Below, one piece after another: positions 10,712 to 23,691 of a stretch of DNA of 64,000 bases. The notes under the pieces were generated by a model. It was not told where the DNA came from. It worked only from the letters and a program-made list of their open reading frames with translations, and ran no database searches. Position 1 is the stretch's first letter, and every line of letters begins with the position of its first letter. The position numbers were made by a program, and so were the translations under genes. The stretch is from NCBI GenBank assembly GCA_027475525.1, contig JAMWFC010000090.1, positions 2,036,847 through 2,100,846 of the forward strand, given 5' to 3'. The stretch comes from Macrolepiota albuminosa (taxonomy: Eukaryota > Basidiomycota > Agaricomycetes > Agaricales > Agaricaceae).

Positions 10712-11166
10712 CTGCAGTGAATGATAGTACCGTTACTCTACGCTGCCGTTACACATGTGACCATGACGATCGTCTCACGCGTTCCGCATTCATTCCGTGC
10801 GCTTCCGTTCTGCGTACTATTCCTGGTCTGGTGTATCTCGGCCACGCCACGCTGCTCATACCGGAGGTTCTTGTTCTCCGGCAGGTCATACCCGGATGCA
10901 CACCCGATGATCTCTGTGAGATCGTTCTGTAATGTGGGCTGAAACATTGGACAGGCTTGTAGAGATAATATATCGAGGTTGATTATCGAGTCAAAATGGT
11001 TCTGGACTCGTGTCAAAAAGCAGTGGCTAGTTACATGACTAAGTCAGCTGGGAAGATATGATTCTCCCTATCGTACGCAAATCTAGAACAAACGGCCCGG
11101 TCATCACTAGATTCGCTATATAATATCACGTCTATCCTTTGCAAGGTATATCCCGACCTCAGCTTG

Positions 11167-11971
11167 ATGAAGCCTATCACATTCTACGACATTCCTTCCA
11201 CAGTACCAGGAAAGTGTTGGTCTGTTAACTTGTGGAAGACGAGGTAGGCCAATCGCTTTCACGTTAAAATTGCTAAATTAAGTGAAAAATATCCTTAGGT
11301 TTTCATTGGGGTTGAAACGTTTGCATTACCAGACTGAATGGGTAGAATACCCTGATATTGCGTCGGTGTCAAAAAAAATGGGCTTTCTTCCTACTGCGAT
11401 GCACGGCGATAATCCATACTACTCTCTGCCCGCCATCTACGACCCCAATAGTTCTACACCGCTCTCTGATTCCGCATTGATTGCCGAATATCTCGATAAA
11501 GCTTATCCAGATACACCTAAGCTCTTCCCCCCTGGATCCCATGCCCTTCAATATGCTTTTATCGACGCATTGAGTAGTAAACTCCAACCTATCTGGGCAT
11601 TTGCGCTTCCCGCATCCCATGCGATCTTGAATCCGTTGAGTCAGGAATACTTTCGTCGTACGCGTGAGGCACAGTTCGGTAAACCCTTAGAGGATGTTAT
11701 TCCGAAGGGTGAGGCAGCCGTTGAAGAGTGGATGAAGATAAAGGCCGCGTTCGATGCTGTATACGGCTGGCTAGAGAAAGGAAAAGAGAATGGCCCGTAT
11801 TTCCTTGGAAAGGAGCCGGCATTTGTCGATATTGTCATTGCATCCCACCTTATCTATTTCAAGAAGATATGGGGTGCCGACAGTCAGCAGTGGAAGGATT
11901 TTTCCACGTGGAACAATGGAAGGTGGGAAAGGCTGGTCAAGGATTTCGAGAAGTATGAGAATGTGCAGTAA
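11167..11971 (+). CDS. Glutathione S-transferase, FuA/etherase-like (2 exons, 249 aa)
   Basis: Predicted to conjugate or transfer glutathione in the cytosol. Exons 11167-11243 and 11299-11971, joined at AG|G with a 55-base intron. The N-terminal thioredoxin-like fold runs to about residue 95: MKPITFYDIPSTVPGKCW, a glutathione-binding loop YYSLPAIYDP and SDSALIAEYLDKAYPD. The all-helical C-terminal domain follows (EYFRRTREAQFGK, PAFVDIVIASHLIYFKKI). The SVNLWKTR segment early in the protein resembles fungal GSTFuA enzymes (homologs of bacterial beta-etherases), where a Ser is thought to act; class assignment is from memory of the family and less certain than the fold. The start is chosen because only this exon supplies the first beta strand. 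Confidence 0.85.
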
Positions 11972-12236
11972 ATGTTGGTTCCTTATATAGGAAGTTTTGT
12001 ATGCATACCAGCACATGTTGACCAGGGACATTCAAAGCACTGCGGTACGACGTGAATGTCTTGCACTTTCTCGCATGTGTAAGTCCCTATAATATCCGGA
12101 TCTTTCTTGAGACGCTTCAAGTGGGATCATCATGTGTCATACCTCTTCGGTGGTCAAGCAATAGGAGGTATAGGGGATGGGAGGAATGCATAAATTGACG
12201 ATTCTCGACCCGTTAACCCCTCCTTTCCCTAGAAAC

Positions 12237-12635
12237 ATGTACTTAGGCAAAGGTATTCTTAACCTTAATACCCCTATCTCGACTCACATACACTGCATAG
12301 TTCTTCTACATACGGAGATTCCCACCACACAGGGACACGGAGATCTTCTGACACAGCACCCGATCCTTCGACGAAGGTACCGTGTAAGAAGCAACACTTG
12401 GTCCCATAGGTACATACTCGCCTAGAACTGAAAGTGACATGTAACTCATCCTATACTTCACAGTACTGAATGGGAACCCAATTGTGATATTGCTCAGACT
12501 ATTCAAAATGAGGTAAATGACCTCGAGGAACGTGTCAAACTAACTGAAGACGAGATCAATGTGGCTAGTCAGCGAGCCCATGAGCGGACAGAGAATATAG
12601 AACTGGTAATGGACTCTATTAAAAGTGCGTCATAG
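12237..12635 (+). CDS. Hypothetical small coiled-coil protein (tentative 3 exons, 87 aa)
   Basis: I do not recognise this. A possible model joins 12237-12252, 12301-12376 and 12464-12635 with GT-AG introns of 48 and 87 bases; phases agree and the length is a multiple of three. The last exon gives a charged, heptad-like helix (QNEVNDLEERVKLTEDEINV) ending SIKSAS. The first exon is very short, so the true start may lie upstream or this may be a gene remnant. No other gene is visible from 11972 to 13191. Confidence 0.35.
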
Positions 12636-13191
12636 TTATCGATCCATGGTAGGCGGTGACCGACCCACATTCAGACTTGTTGAAGCGCTTGCAATCTCCC
12701 TGAGGACGTCTCGCCAGTTGTACAGTAACAGACCAGATATGTAATTGAATATGTACAAATATTCAGAAGTACTCCAAAGTCAATAAATCAAGGAGTGATA
12801 ATGATTGATGAAGAGAAATATCAGTCAAACATTGCGGGACATGATTACGTGAAAAGTCGGTATGCAAGTTCACGTAGGACCGTTTTCGGAAGGAGTAGGG
12901 ACATGACGTAGAATTCGAGTTTAATGACGACGACCCAGGTTGTTCAAGAGGCACCTGCAAAACTTCAATGGCGTTGTAAAACGAACATACGCAAGGATCC
13001 TAATATTGCGCTTCAAAATAAGTGCGTTTCAACCAAAGCGGATCCGCCAAACAAGTCCTGCTCGCACATAGGGCTATCAAGAGCTCTCTACATTAATGAC
13101 TGTGGACCGTCTTCTTCAAGAATATCTAATCCGTCTATTGTTTAGGATATATGATATTATACATTGCAGAGTAACGTGAAACTTTTGAGTG

Positions 13192-14170
13192 CTATAAAAG
13201 GCCCACAGGCGGAATCGCCTGATCGTCCAGGCTGAGGGGTATTGACATCTCCACATCTGACGACGTAGCCAGAGCTTCGTAGAAATATATCAAGCCGAAC
13301 AGCAGGAAAAGTAGGGATCCACCAAAGGTAACTACAGAAACAGATGCGTCGGTCGGACCGAAAACAGCATATTCGAAAGCAGGGAAGACGTACCATGCTT
13401 TACGGATATCTTGGTGGAAAGATAACGACCTCCGAGTACAGCTAGCACGGTGCAGGCCGAGTGGCCCACAATAGTGCCAAAGGCCACGATATACATATTC
13501 TATGTAACAGAGAGCAGTTTTACTTGTACTCTAAAAGCGCGAGATGCAACGTGAAACTTACATGTGCGGCCCCAAGCGCAATAGTCGAAATCTGCGAGCG
13601 ATCGCCCCACTCTCCAAGGAAAGTGAGGATGAACGCTTGAACGAACACAGGACCGAGAAACAAACTGCAGAAGTTCCTCAACCCTTCCTTGATAGTCGTC
13701 TTATCGCCTTTCATTGCTGCTTCCGGCTCCTCTTCATGACCCTCCTCCATATTTTTCATGGGTATTGAAAATTTTCTCTCGCCCTCTTCATCCTCCTCAA
13801 TTTCCTCCTCCGCTTCCCGCATCTCCTCCTGTATCTTTCCATTACCAGCCTCCATTGCCCTCGCCTCCATCAGCATCTTGGTTCCAAACACCAAGAACAG
13901 CGCTCCAGCAAGAAGCTGCGTGTACATTCTTGGCACAAGAACGGGTAAGATGTGTCCAAGAGCAGCAGAAAGTAGAGACATGAACACCAGGGAAAGCCAG
14001 GCACCAAGGAAGACGGCCAGCCGCGGATGACGCATGGCCAGGATGGCGGCTATAAGGAAGGTCTTGTCGCCGATTTCAGATACAATAATCATGGAGAGAG
14101 ACTGCACGAGCGCTTTGGCACTGCCTGGAGGCGCACCGAAGGCAGCGTCGACGTCGGTGACCAACTCCAT
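13192..14170 (-). CDS. gdt1: Gdt1/TMEM165-family Golgi Mn2+/Ca2+ transporter (3 exons, 284 aa)
   Basis: UPF0016/GDT1 family: exchanges Ca2+ or Mn2+ for H+ in the Golgi, supporting glycosylation. Minus-strand exons 14170-13562, 13499-13394 and 13331-13192, GT-AG introns of 62 bases each. Both family signatures are present: SEIGDKTF at about residues 31-38 and LGEWGDRSQ near 191; the E-x-G-D-K/R motifs line the ion path. Between the two halves is an acidic cytosolic loop rich in Glu (about residues 110-160), typical for fungi. Six membrane segments can be traced, the last around LLFLLFGLIYFY. It converges with the plus-strand genes before it. No signal peptide is obvious. Confidence 0.93.
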
Positions 14171-14300
14171 TAGTTCTAACCAAAACAGCCCGAATTTAGT
14201 GTTGCGGATATGGAAAAGTAGGGCACTTGCATGTCGTGTTCGTCGCTGCTAAGTTGAAAGAAACAAGGAGATTAGAGAAGAGCCAGGACTAGCTGTCATC

Positions 14301-14454
14301 ATCCACTCACGTGACGTTGAGGAATGGAAATCACATGACAGAAGCACCAAACTTGGGACCAGGCCAAAAGTCGTGGGATCCACTCACGTGACGTTGAGGA
14401 ATGGAAATCACATGACAGAAGCACCAAACTTGGGACCAGGCCAAAAGTCGTGGG
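14301..14454. repeat. Perfect tandem duplication, period 77
   Basis: Two exact 77-base copies in the upstream region of gdt1, doubling the CACGTG site. Probably an assembly artefact. Confidence 0.95.
14308..14317. promoter_or_regulatory. E-box/CRE-like site upstream of gdt1
   Basis: The ten bases cacgtgacgt overlap a palindromic CACGTG E-box and a TGACGT half-site, about 140 bases before the gdt1 start. A second copy at 14385 comes from the 77-base duplication. Function is inferred from the motif only. Confidence 0.3.
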
Positions 14455-14473
14455 TTATAGAAAACCAGCTACG

Positions 14474-15955
14474 ATTCGTGCCCTCGTTGGGGGCGAAGCC
14501 CCCAAACCGCAACCCCCCCCCCCCCCAAACTCGGAAAATAAGAAAAGAATGAAAACATGTAGTAGCTGAGAGCAAGAGGTACGCAAAAAAAAATACAGGG
14601 TACAAGGTTATATTTTGGGGTTAAGGCTGCTCGGAACCCCCCCCTCCCACCCCTTACTATATTTGGTAATTCTGTGATTTTAAACCTACCATATTTAGAA
14701 ATTTGTGGTTGTAAACTTACCATATTTGGAATTTGTGATTTTAAATTGATATAAAGAGTAAGACTGGCTACTGACAAACTACTGTCATCTTTTTGAACAA
14801 TTATCTACTCGTAATCCAGCATTTTTTCAACATTCAGAGTCACAGAACCAGTTTTTCAACGGTTTCTGGAGGAATCCATGGCAATTTAAATGATACTATG
14901 AAAAATGATTCAATAATCATAGGTACTCTTATTGAAGGAAATTCAAACATCCTCTTTCAATACATTCTGGGCTTTCAACGAGGATAACATGACTCAAATG
15001 AGCCATCCAGGAATCCTGAGAAGCTGGCAAACAAATGAGAGATCCAAGGGCTAAGAGACAAGCACAGGCTGTTGTGGTGTACAGAGACAACCCCAATCTG
15101 GACATTATTCTTGAAGCTGTCCCTGCAGTACCCAACCTCACAAACATTGTGACTCTCAAGAACACCTACATGTTGCTGAATCATTTGACGACCCACTCAA
15201 CCTCAACCTAGATGACAAACCATGCACATGAAAAGATGTTCAGTGATCAGCCGATGCCAAATAGTGGAAGGAAGCCTATTGAGATGAGCTGAAATCCCTG
15301 AAAGATCTCTATATAATGCGACGACGCCTGGGAATTGATCTGATTAGTCAGTTCTGACTAAGGCTGACAAAGAATTGCCTTTTTTGTTTGTTTTTTGGTA
15401 GATGTGTGTATAAAATGCTTAAGAAATTCAGATAAAATCACTGAAAAATCAGAAAAAATTCAGGGTCTACTGATACACTGATTTTAGTTTTTTGGAGATT
15501 TATAAATGTTCAATAAAATCCGAAGAATTCAAGAAAAATTCAATTGCTCTGTTTTTCAGGAGATGTTAGTGGAAAATGCTCAAATAATTCCAGGAAAATC
15601 ACCAGAAAATCAGGAAAAACTCAAAGGCTACTAATATACTGATTTTTAGTTTTTTTAAAGATTTATAAATGCTGAATAAAGTCCGAAGAATTCAAGAAAA
15701 ATTCAATTTAGCTTACTTTGAGAGTTGTGGAATAAGCACTGAGTTGTGAAATGTGGGAATAAGCATTGAGTTTTCTATACATACTTGGAGCCCTAACCGA
15801 ATGAAGTGAGGTTAGGGTGGAGGCTTAGTTGGGGGGGGTTTGGGGGGTTTTCTATACATACTTGGAGCCCTAACCGAATGAAGTGAGGTTAGGGTGGAGG
15901 CTTAGTTGGGGGGGGTTTGGGGGCAAAGCCTCCAACGAGCTACGAAATTCGTGCC
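14474..15955. mobile_element. Possible G/C-run-terminated DNA element
   Basis: The left edge (hairpin gggggcgaagccccc at 14489-14503, then a run of Cs) and the right edge (about 15905-15950) are imperfect inverted copies of about 45 bases. No coding frame is seen inside. It holds two diverged direct repeats of about 130 bases (15415-15545 and 15580-15712, sharing aatccgaagaattcaagaaa-like ends). Ends are uncertain because outer bases also repeat in direct orientation. Confidence 0.4.
15770..15923. repeat. Perfect tandem duplication, period 77
   Basis: Two exact 77-base copies, each with G runs (eight and five or six Gs). Probably an assembly artefact; the G runs may also have stalled sequencing. 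Confidence 0.95.
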
Positions 15956-15971
15956 GAAGGCACCAATCATA

Positions 15972-18236
15972 GCTCGTATGGATATATGGGAGCTTGTCTC
16001 TTGAGAAAATGTACTAGCCAGACACAAAATCAGAAAGGGATGCCCCATCTTCAAAATCAAACGTGATGAGCATGGCAAGGCAGTTAGATTTAAAGTACAT
16101 CTCATATTTAAAAGATATGAACAAATCTATTGTCAGGATTACACAAAAAGCACATCTCCTACAGTGTGCATGGAATTCTGAAGAATCCTATTGCACTTGG
16201 TGGTAGCAAACAACTAAGACATCACATAAATCGACGTCAAGACAGCATTCTTATATGGGTTACTTCCCAAAGATGAAGTCCAGTATATGGAAAAGAAGGC
16301 TGGGTCTGCTGACTGGTGAGGGGACTCTACAGCATGAAGCAAGCAGGCAAAATATGGAATTTGACCCTCAATAACAACATGATTTCCTGGGGGTCCATCT
16401 GCTTGGCCTGTGAATCCTGCATGTATCATTGAAAGATTGACTTAGAAACTATTATCATGGCTATGCATGTTAATGATTTTTTGTTCATTGCCAGCAGCAA
16501 GGATGAAAACAAATGCTTCAAAAGGCAAATGTGTGAAGTCTGGACTATCTCTGATTTGAGTCTTCCAAAGTTCATAGTTGGCATTGCTGTTGAATGGAAT
16601 TGCAAAGACTCATCTGTGTTTCTGTCACAAATAGCTCTGATTGATAAAATCATCCAGCAATTCAAGCAGAAAGATGCTGCCCCCTTACTACTCCCAATGA
16701 ACCTTGGCCTCAAGCTGCAATAGATAGACCAATCCACTCTGAGTACTGAAGAACAAACTAGACTACAATGCACACCATACCAAGCTCTTGTCAGATGTCT
16801 CTTATATGTCGCCATCTTAATATGACCAGACATTGCCTACGCAGTACAACAACTAACTCAGTACATAGATTTCTATGCCATGATTCACTGAAATGCTGCT
16901 CTACAGCTCATATGCTTTCTAAAAAGAACTTGCTACCTGAAACTAACACTGGGTAGCTCTGGGGATTCTATTAATTTAATGAGCTTCACTGGCTTCAACT
17001 AGGCAAATTGCATCAACACAAGATGCAGCATTGGTGGTTATGCATACTGCTGGCAGCAGAAGCTGTTTTCTTTGGAAAAATTAAAAAAGAAACATGTTAT
17101 GCAACTTCCATGACATGTTTTCTTGAGAAATATGTAAGCATTTTCTCAGTGTAAAAGTTAAAAAAAAACTTCACCTATTTTCTAACTGTTTCCTATTATA
17201 AAATAACATTTTTTTACTATTTTTTTGCCAGTGTAAACACATTGGAAATGTTTATAATTGTTCTTTCTATGTTGCCCAAAGATATAGAAATTATATTTCT
17301 CATAAAACTAGGCTTGAAAAAATTTAATCTCTTTCTTTGAATTTTTCTCTTAGCTTGTATTGCTATTGAGTCACTGCTGACTCTCAAATCAACTCTCTCA
17401 GGGGCTCTCTAATTGAGTCAATTCCTTTCTCACACATTGCTATTAAATATATGTTACAACTTTCTTGTTGTATTTGACTAAGAAAAAGAATAAAAGTATC
17501 CAAGAGAAAAATTCAAAAAAAGAGATTAAATTCTTCCAAGCTTAGTTCTATGAGAAATATAATTTCTGTATCTTTGGCAACATAGAAAGAACAATTATAA
17601 ACATTTTCAGTGTGTTTACAGTAGCAAAAAAATGGTAAAAAGATGTTATTTTATGATAGGAAACAGTTAGGAAATAGGTGAAGTTTTTTTTAACTTTTAC
17701 ACTGAGAAAATGCTTACATATTTCTTAAGAAAACATGTCATGGAAGTTGCATAACATGTTTCTTTTTTAATTTTTTCAAAGAAAACAGCTTCTGCTGCCA
17801 GCAATGGCATAGAGTCTAAGGTCTGGAGTAGTATTGTGGGCAGCACAGAAACAAAAGACAGTGGCTGCTTCCTCATGTAAAGCCAAATACATGGCTATAT
17901 TTGAAAGCACTCAAGAATGCATTTGACTGTGCACTCTATTAAAAGGCATAGAATATGACGTTACAAATAAACCCACCCCAATTTTCTGTGACAACAATGC
18001 TGCAATCAAACTCTCAGAAGATCCAACACTCCACTCATGAGTAAAGCACATTAACATTATGTACCACTTTCTTTGCAAACATGCTCAACCAAACAAAATC
18101 TCAATTCAATACATTAACACAAAATACAACATAGCTGACCTCTTTACAAAAGCCCTGCCAGATCCTCAATTCTGCAGACTATGCTCACTCCTCAGACTAC
18201 AGTAATCTATGATTCCATGCAAGGAGAAGACATCTA
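15972..18236 (+). pseudogene. Decayed Copia pol (RT and RNase H), split by an insertion
   Basis: Remnant of a Ty1/Copia polyprotein with many stops and shifts. The RT is traceable from about 16060 (IDVKTAFLYGLLPKDEVQYM) through the catalytic-box relic HVNDFLFIAS at 16470 in the 16457-16723 frame. RNase H follows (PDIAYAVQQLTQYI near 16830) and resumes after the 17048-17805 insertion (KTVAASSCKAKYMA near 17860, PIFCDNNAAIKLS near 17985, NIADLFTKALP near 18130). No LTRs are visible. It cannot encode active protein. Confidence 0.85.
17048..17805. mobile_element. Palindromic element with ~240-base inverted arms
   Basis: The arms start tgctggcagcagaagctg and are near-identical inverted copies of about 240 bases; the centre is about 250 bases with no frame. 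It interrupts the Copia RNase H domain, so it moved after that Copia. No internal gene and no clear target duplication. This fits a foldback or MITE-type element of unknown family. Confidence 0.8.
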
Positions 18237-19957
18237 ACGCTGACAAATTCACTGGAAACCCAGTACATCCTTCTATTATGTCCAATGTCTTTTCTTCTTT
18301 CCTTTCTCATTATCTGAATTAACTTACAATTAACCATTGTTACAGAATATCTATATATATGCCATACATACAGAATGATACCCTTAGTCAGTTACAACAA
18401 AACTGAGGTTCACACTGTACAGATTCTAACATGGTAGTATTGACTAGGACTAAGGGAGAAAACTATATAGTGGCAGAGTTGGATAGTACTGTGTGGCAAA
18501 AGAGGGTGGCTGTCTTTAAAGTTATACTTTACAAGGCCAGGCAGCAAATTACTCTGCCTACTAGTATTGAAGAATGAATTGACATTACACCATCTAAACT
18601 ATAAGAACTAAGGGAGGAAAAGAATATGGGACAGGTGGAGAAGAACCTGTACTTCTGAAGTGTGCATCTGCATGATGACTGAGAGAAGTAAGAAGAGAAG
18701 AAAGAGAATAAGCCAAAGAGGAGGGTTTGAAGGGCTTTTGGAGTGAAGGAGGAGACAGCAACAAGCAAAAAGAGACCTCAAAAACATTACAGGAGGCCAG
18801 GACATAACTTTTGAAATTGTGGCAAAGAAATGGAACTTGACCTGATCTGAAACTGTGAATGACTGAGGACAGTCTTTATTTGGTGGGGGGGAGATGATAC
18901 AATGCTGTATCAGCAGACAGAAACACAACATACACCAGAAGTCAAAATAAACATTTAATTATAGAGCTGAAAACTGTAAGCCTCCTGGTAGCAGTCTCAA
19001 CATATTATATCTTCAAAAACACCCCAATAAATATACAAACAGTATAAAACAAAAGGCAGGGACCAGCTCAAGCTATTAAATCAACAATAGTCCAACCACT
19101 ATTATGGGGAGAAAAAGCACAGGAGCTGGCATAGGTGATGAAATGGAATTAAATTGTGATGATCTAGATAAAGATCTGATCTAACAATATCTGATTTGAC
19201 ATGACTGAAAGGGAAAAGAGAAAGAAGCATGAAGTGATATCAAAAGAAATGAATGGAATGGTGGCACATGCATTGAATGAAGGAAGGAAAAGATTAATAG
19301 AATAGTGGCACTGAAACATGCATTACCAAAATGGAAAATGAAACAACAAATTAGGTTAGAAATGCTGGAAGGCCAAAAGCAAAAGTCATGTAATCTGGTG
19401 GTCTGTGCACTGGAAAATTAGTATAAATAGTCCAAGTAAAGTAGAGAATAACCAGGCAATTGATAGGCAAAGGCTTGGTGGCTTCCAGAGAATAAATCAC
19501 TTAGGCTGGAGTTTGTTGAAAACCCTCTGCATTGCAGGATCTTTGATATTCTGTGAAGCAATCAATACATCAGCCTTATCATCAACCACTAGTGTAGATT
19601 AGAGGCAACTTTCTAAGACTTCAAGAAAGCCCCAGAACTATCAGTACTACTTGCAACTAAGTACTACATTGGCTCATGGATTATCTCAACTAATAGAGAC
19701 TGTATATAAGATAAGTTTATTTGGATAGAAAGCACTTGAAATACTGCTAAAAAGATGACACCACCAGAGCAAACCAAGATGAGAACAAGATCCTTTACAG
19801 AAACTTCATTTGGGCTGTCCAGATCTTAAAGTCATGGTGTTGGTCCTTCTGTGATATTATGATATTGTAAATAACAACAAACATGCTTCAAACAATCTTT
19901 TTCCTTATTTCTTCTATCATTCTTTCATTTTGCTGTTTTTATTTTTTTAATACTATT
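18237..19957. other. AT-rich sequence without recognisable genes
   Basis: Only short random frames on both strands. Probably old transposon debris; nothing can be assigned. Confidence 0.5.
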
Positions 19958-20454
19958 TGTCAGGGGACTCCTCATTTCTTCCTTTTCTCACTCCTTATTT
20001 CTTCACTTTCCCTTCATTCATTCTCTTATTTCTTCTGACATTATTTCATTCTACTGTTTCTATTCTTTCAACACTATCTGTTAGTACTACTCTCAGCCTT
20101 TGAGATGCTCTGGTTCTTTAACTACCATTCAAACAAGTGTGAGCCCCTCAGCATTGCTTCCAGACTACTTACATAAGCCAGAGTTTGTCAGAGTTTGCCC
20201 CTTATTTGTGCAATTGTTTGTTTAGGCAATTTTGAGTTTTTAAGGTTTTGTTGTACTGTACAGTTGTTTTCCATGCCTGAGAGGCCCCAAAAGTGTCCAA
20301 CCTGGTATAGAGAATCCTCAGACCTGTTCTCTTTGGATCTCTCTCTGCCAGGTGAGTAGCTATCATGATATTGTCAGTATATATTCTAATACACTTTGAA
20401 TCTTCCCCTGCTAGCCATGTGACTGAGCCACAGCCTCTAGAGATTGCCCTTACA
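19958..20454 (+). repeat. Solo LTR, family shared with 34710-35208
   Basis: Begins TGTCAGGGGACTCC and ends CCCTTACA; it is a diverged full-length match to 34710-35208. Flanking five bases (ctatt and gtttt) do not match, so this copy is older or rearranged. Confidence 0.7.
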
Positions 20455-23400
20455 GTTTTAAATGCATGAAAAAGGGATATGACAAATATGGTAAGGCACT
20501 ATTGGAAAAAATGAGCTTGTAACCTCTGCAGGGATGCTTATTTGTTTTTTAGAGAGAAACTTTTGAATTATTAAATTGAGGCATTGAGAGAGATAAAAGC
20601 TCAACAATTTCATTGTTCTGGCTTGCTAAAGGCATGTGTAGTCTATTTCTAATCAAGTTTCAACAGCCTGGTCAACAAGAAGTAAATATACTCACAGCAA
20701 TTTAAGTGCTTGCTCTAGGAGCTCTAATCGTGGCTACAAACAAAATACTTCAATGTCTAATATACCTCTCTGAATGAGTTTTTGAATATCCTCAATAGTC
20801 ATTTTGTAGTCAAAAACACTGTGTAGTGTATAGAGACAGACAGCAGAAGTTCAGCTGTAAGCTAAAGTACTTGTAAAATGATCTTATAGGCATGTTTCTG
20901 ATTATCAGCTAATTTGAAGGAGTGTAGCAAATGAGTCAAAAAAGGCACCTGAGAACAAATAGTTGTTTGTATCAAGGTTAGTGCCATGAAGAAGAAGATA
21001 GAACCTTTGAGTTGTGGCAAGGATGTGATGCTAGTTATTACAAAAATAGAGTCAATGTTTGACTTAGGCTTTGAAAAGAAGCTTATGATTGTGTGCTTGA
21101 TCAATGGCTGCTATTCTGCCTTTTTATAGTAAGCATTGCTTTTAAGGTGCTGTTGCCAGTTTGCGTCATTGCCAGTGCCAGTTCAAACATTGATCTTGCA
21201 TACATCACAAAATTGTGTACTTGATACATCAAAGATGCTTGGTTAAAAAATACAAAGATAATTAATCAGTAAGTTGGCAGTAAACTCTAATGTCTTGCTG
21301 CTTTCTTTGGCTCTCTAGGCATGCTTTAGCTATTCTTGAAGTATACATGGCAAATACATAGTTTAGATATAAAAATTGCTTATCATATAATATCATAATG
21401 TCACTGTTATTATCAAATTTGAACTTTAATTTGACTTCAATGCTTATTTCATTTTTTGTCAATGCTTTGTATATATTAAATACTCATAATCCATGTGAAT
21501 TAATATGTCTGACAATCCACAAAAGCTCTGCAAGCATAACTTCTGGCTAAAAAATTTTCATGTTTAAGACTTTTGATAACCTCTTGCAACCTCATACCTC
21601 AGATTTCTCCAGTGTGTATCTCTTGGCCAAGAGACAGTAATTTAGCCAGAAGTGACCAATATGCTGCTGTCACAGCAAGAGTTTATTCCAACATGTACTT
21701 TTTTTATTGTATATGTTGAACTTTAAACCTCAACAATATTATACAAATTACACAAACACTCTTCACACGTCACACTCAAGGCCACCATTATATGATCACA
21801 TTATAATATAGGATATACTGTTATATTATAGATAATGGCCTCATTATCTATCTATCTTATATAAACATGGACATTTTATAGAATACCTTTAGTCAATTAT
21901 ATTGGACTGAAGATGAGCAAATTTACTTACCTACACACATATATTGACTGGACCATAGAATAATCTATTATTGTTTTTAGGTTCAATATACAGTCTGATT
22001 TCTAACAGTATAGAGCTTCATGATGCTATAGACTATTGCAACACTGTTGAGGGGAATGTTTTGTGACTATATATTACTCACATAATATTCAATGTCATAT
22101 GTGCCATCATGATAAATGTCTGCAACTGTATTTGTTGCATGAGTCAGGGATGCTGCATGCTATGATTGTTATTGATGCAGGCAAAGGCAAGTTGAACCCT
22201 TCAACAGACACATTGATGCTGAAAATAACAGTGACCTTGAAGTGCAAGAGAAAGAGGGTTGAGATGAAATCTTTTCTGATGCTGAAGATAATAATTTTGG
22301 CATATTAGCATATACAATATGACATTGATTTTGATTTTAATTAGAACAATATATTTTACTACTTGCACACTTTTTTCTATATAGAATATATTGTGCCTCT
22401 TAAAAGCTGGAGCTGTCTAAAGTCAGACAGAGCTGGCTCCTTTTAGGCCAAGCTGGGCTAGAGCATTACTAAAAGTGATTATATCAACAGGTGATTGTTT
22501 AAAAGATATATATATATCAGTTATAACATAAATAAAAAACAAAAACCCACAAAGGTCATGGCAATTAGCAAGACAACTGAGGGTGCTGAGGGTAGTATTG
22601 TAGACAGTGAGTAAGAATAAGGTAAAACTAAGATTTGAAAATAAAGATTGACAAAAAGTATCAATTAAGGAGATTTTGCAGTGGTTAATAATATAAGCCA
22701 ACAACAAATACCACTGGCACAATAGTAACTGCTTTTCGATGGGGATTAAGGTTTATTTCTGAAAACAGTAGCAATAGGCCTTTGACCATCACTGCACATT
22801 AATACTAGACAGATGATCCAATTGAGTCCAAGTAGTTATGGGCAGAACTGCATCAAAAAGTTTGAAGTAGAGGTGACAACCCTATTTTAAAGGTCTAGCA
22901 CAGAGGTTTTTAGATAAGGTATGTTGCAGAACTTGTCTAGTTGTAGGTTGGAATTTGTTAGAAGACATTCCACTAAGCTACAGTAGCTTAGTAGAATATC
23001 TTCTGATATAAAATAAACCTGACCCATCAGGTTGGTGGATACCTTTCTCTGTTCTAGGAATGCCAGGGTCAGTAGCCACATGCTAGTAATATTTCTTCCA
23101 ACTCTTATTAAATTTGAGCTCAAATGCTTGATTTCATGCCAGGATATTGCTTCTATCAGTGATTGATCCATTACATGGATCATCATACTAGTTAGGAGTG
23201 TCATCAATGCTATTGCCAGATTTTAGATCATATAAGCAACCTCTTGTATTTTGTTATGATCTTAAGACAATGATGACACCATAAGTAAGCACCCCATCAA
23301 AGAAAACAATCACTGTTTTAATATCACACTTATCATATTAGAATAAACAAAGCAAACTAGCACTTATATATATTCACTATCATACAGAAGACACTCTCAG

Positions 23401-23691
23401 TCATTGTATCACAGACTGAGGGTGAGTCCAAGTTACTTATAGACTTTACGCTTTAGCTAATTATACAGTAGATCAAGATACTTACTTGTTTCTATGACTA
23501 TTAAGTATAGAATACAGTTGTTGTATCACAGACTAATGATTAAGAACCTTATTTGTATTTGTGACTATTAGATACCACAGGTTCACATTTTAACATATTC
23601 ACTCTATAGTTCTAGTCAATTCAATACAGCAGTCTGATTTAGCACTGTGTGAACTACACAAAATCATTTGAACTCATAACTATTGATTATA
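20455..23691. other. AT-rich sequence without recognisable genes
   Basis: Short frames only. It contains a 53-base near-palindrome at 22956-23008 and, near 23380-23550, two related stretches beginning ttgtatcacagact. Probably old transposon debris. Confidence 0.5.
22956..23008. repeat. Near-palindrome, copy 1
   Basis: Hairpin centred on agctacagtagct; it starts tgttagaagacattc. Related to the palindrome at 25326-25378. Confidence 0.7.

Noticed and set aside
7804..14170. P450-GST-transporter biosynthetic cluster
   Set aside because: No core biosynthetic enzyme is present; Gdt1 is a housekeeping gene. Adjacency alone is not evidence.
16201..16440. Small minus-strand frame as a gene
   Set aside because: The plus strand here is recognisable decayed Copia RT.
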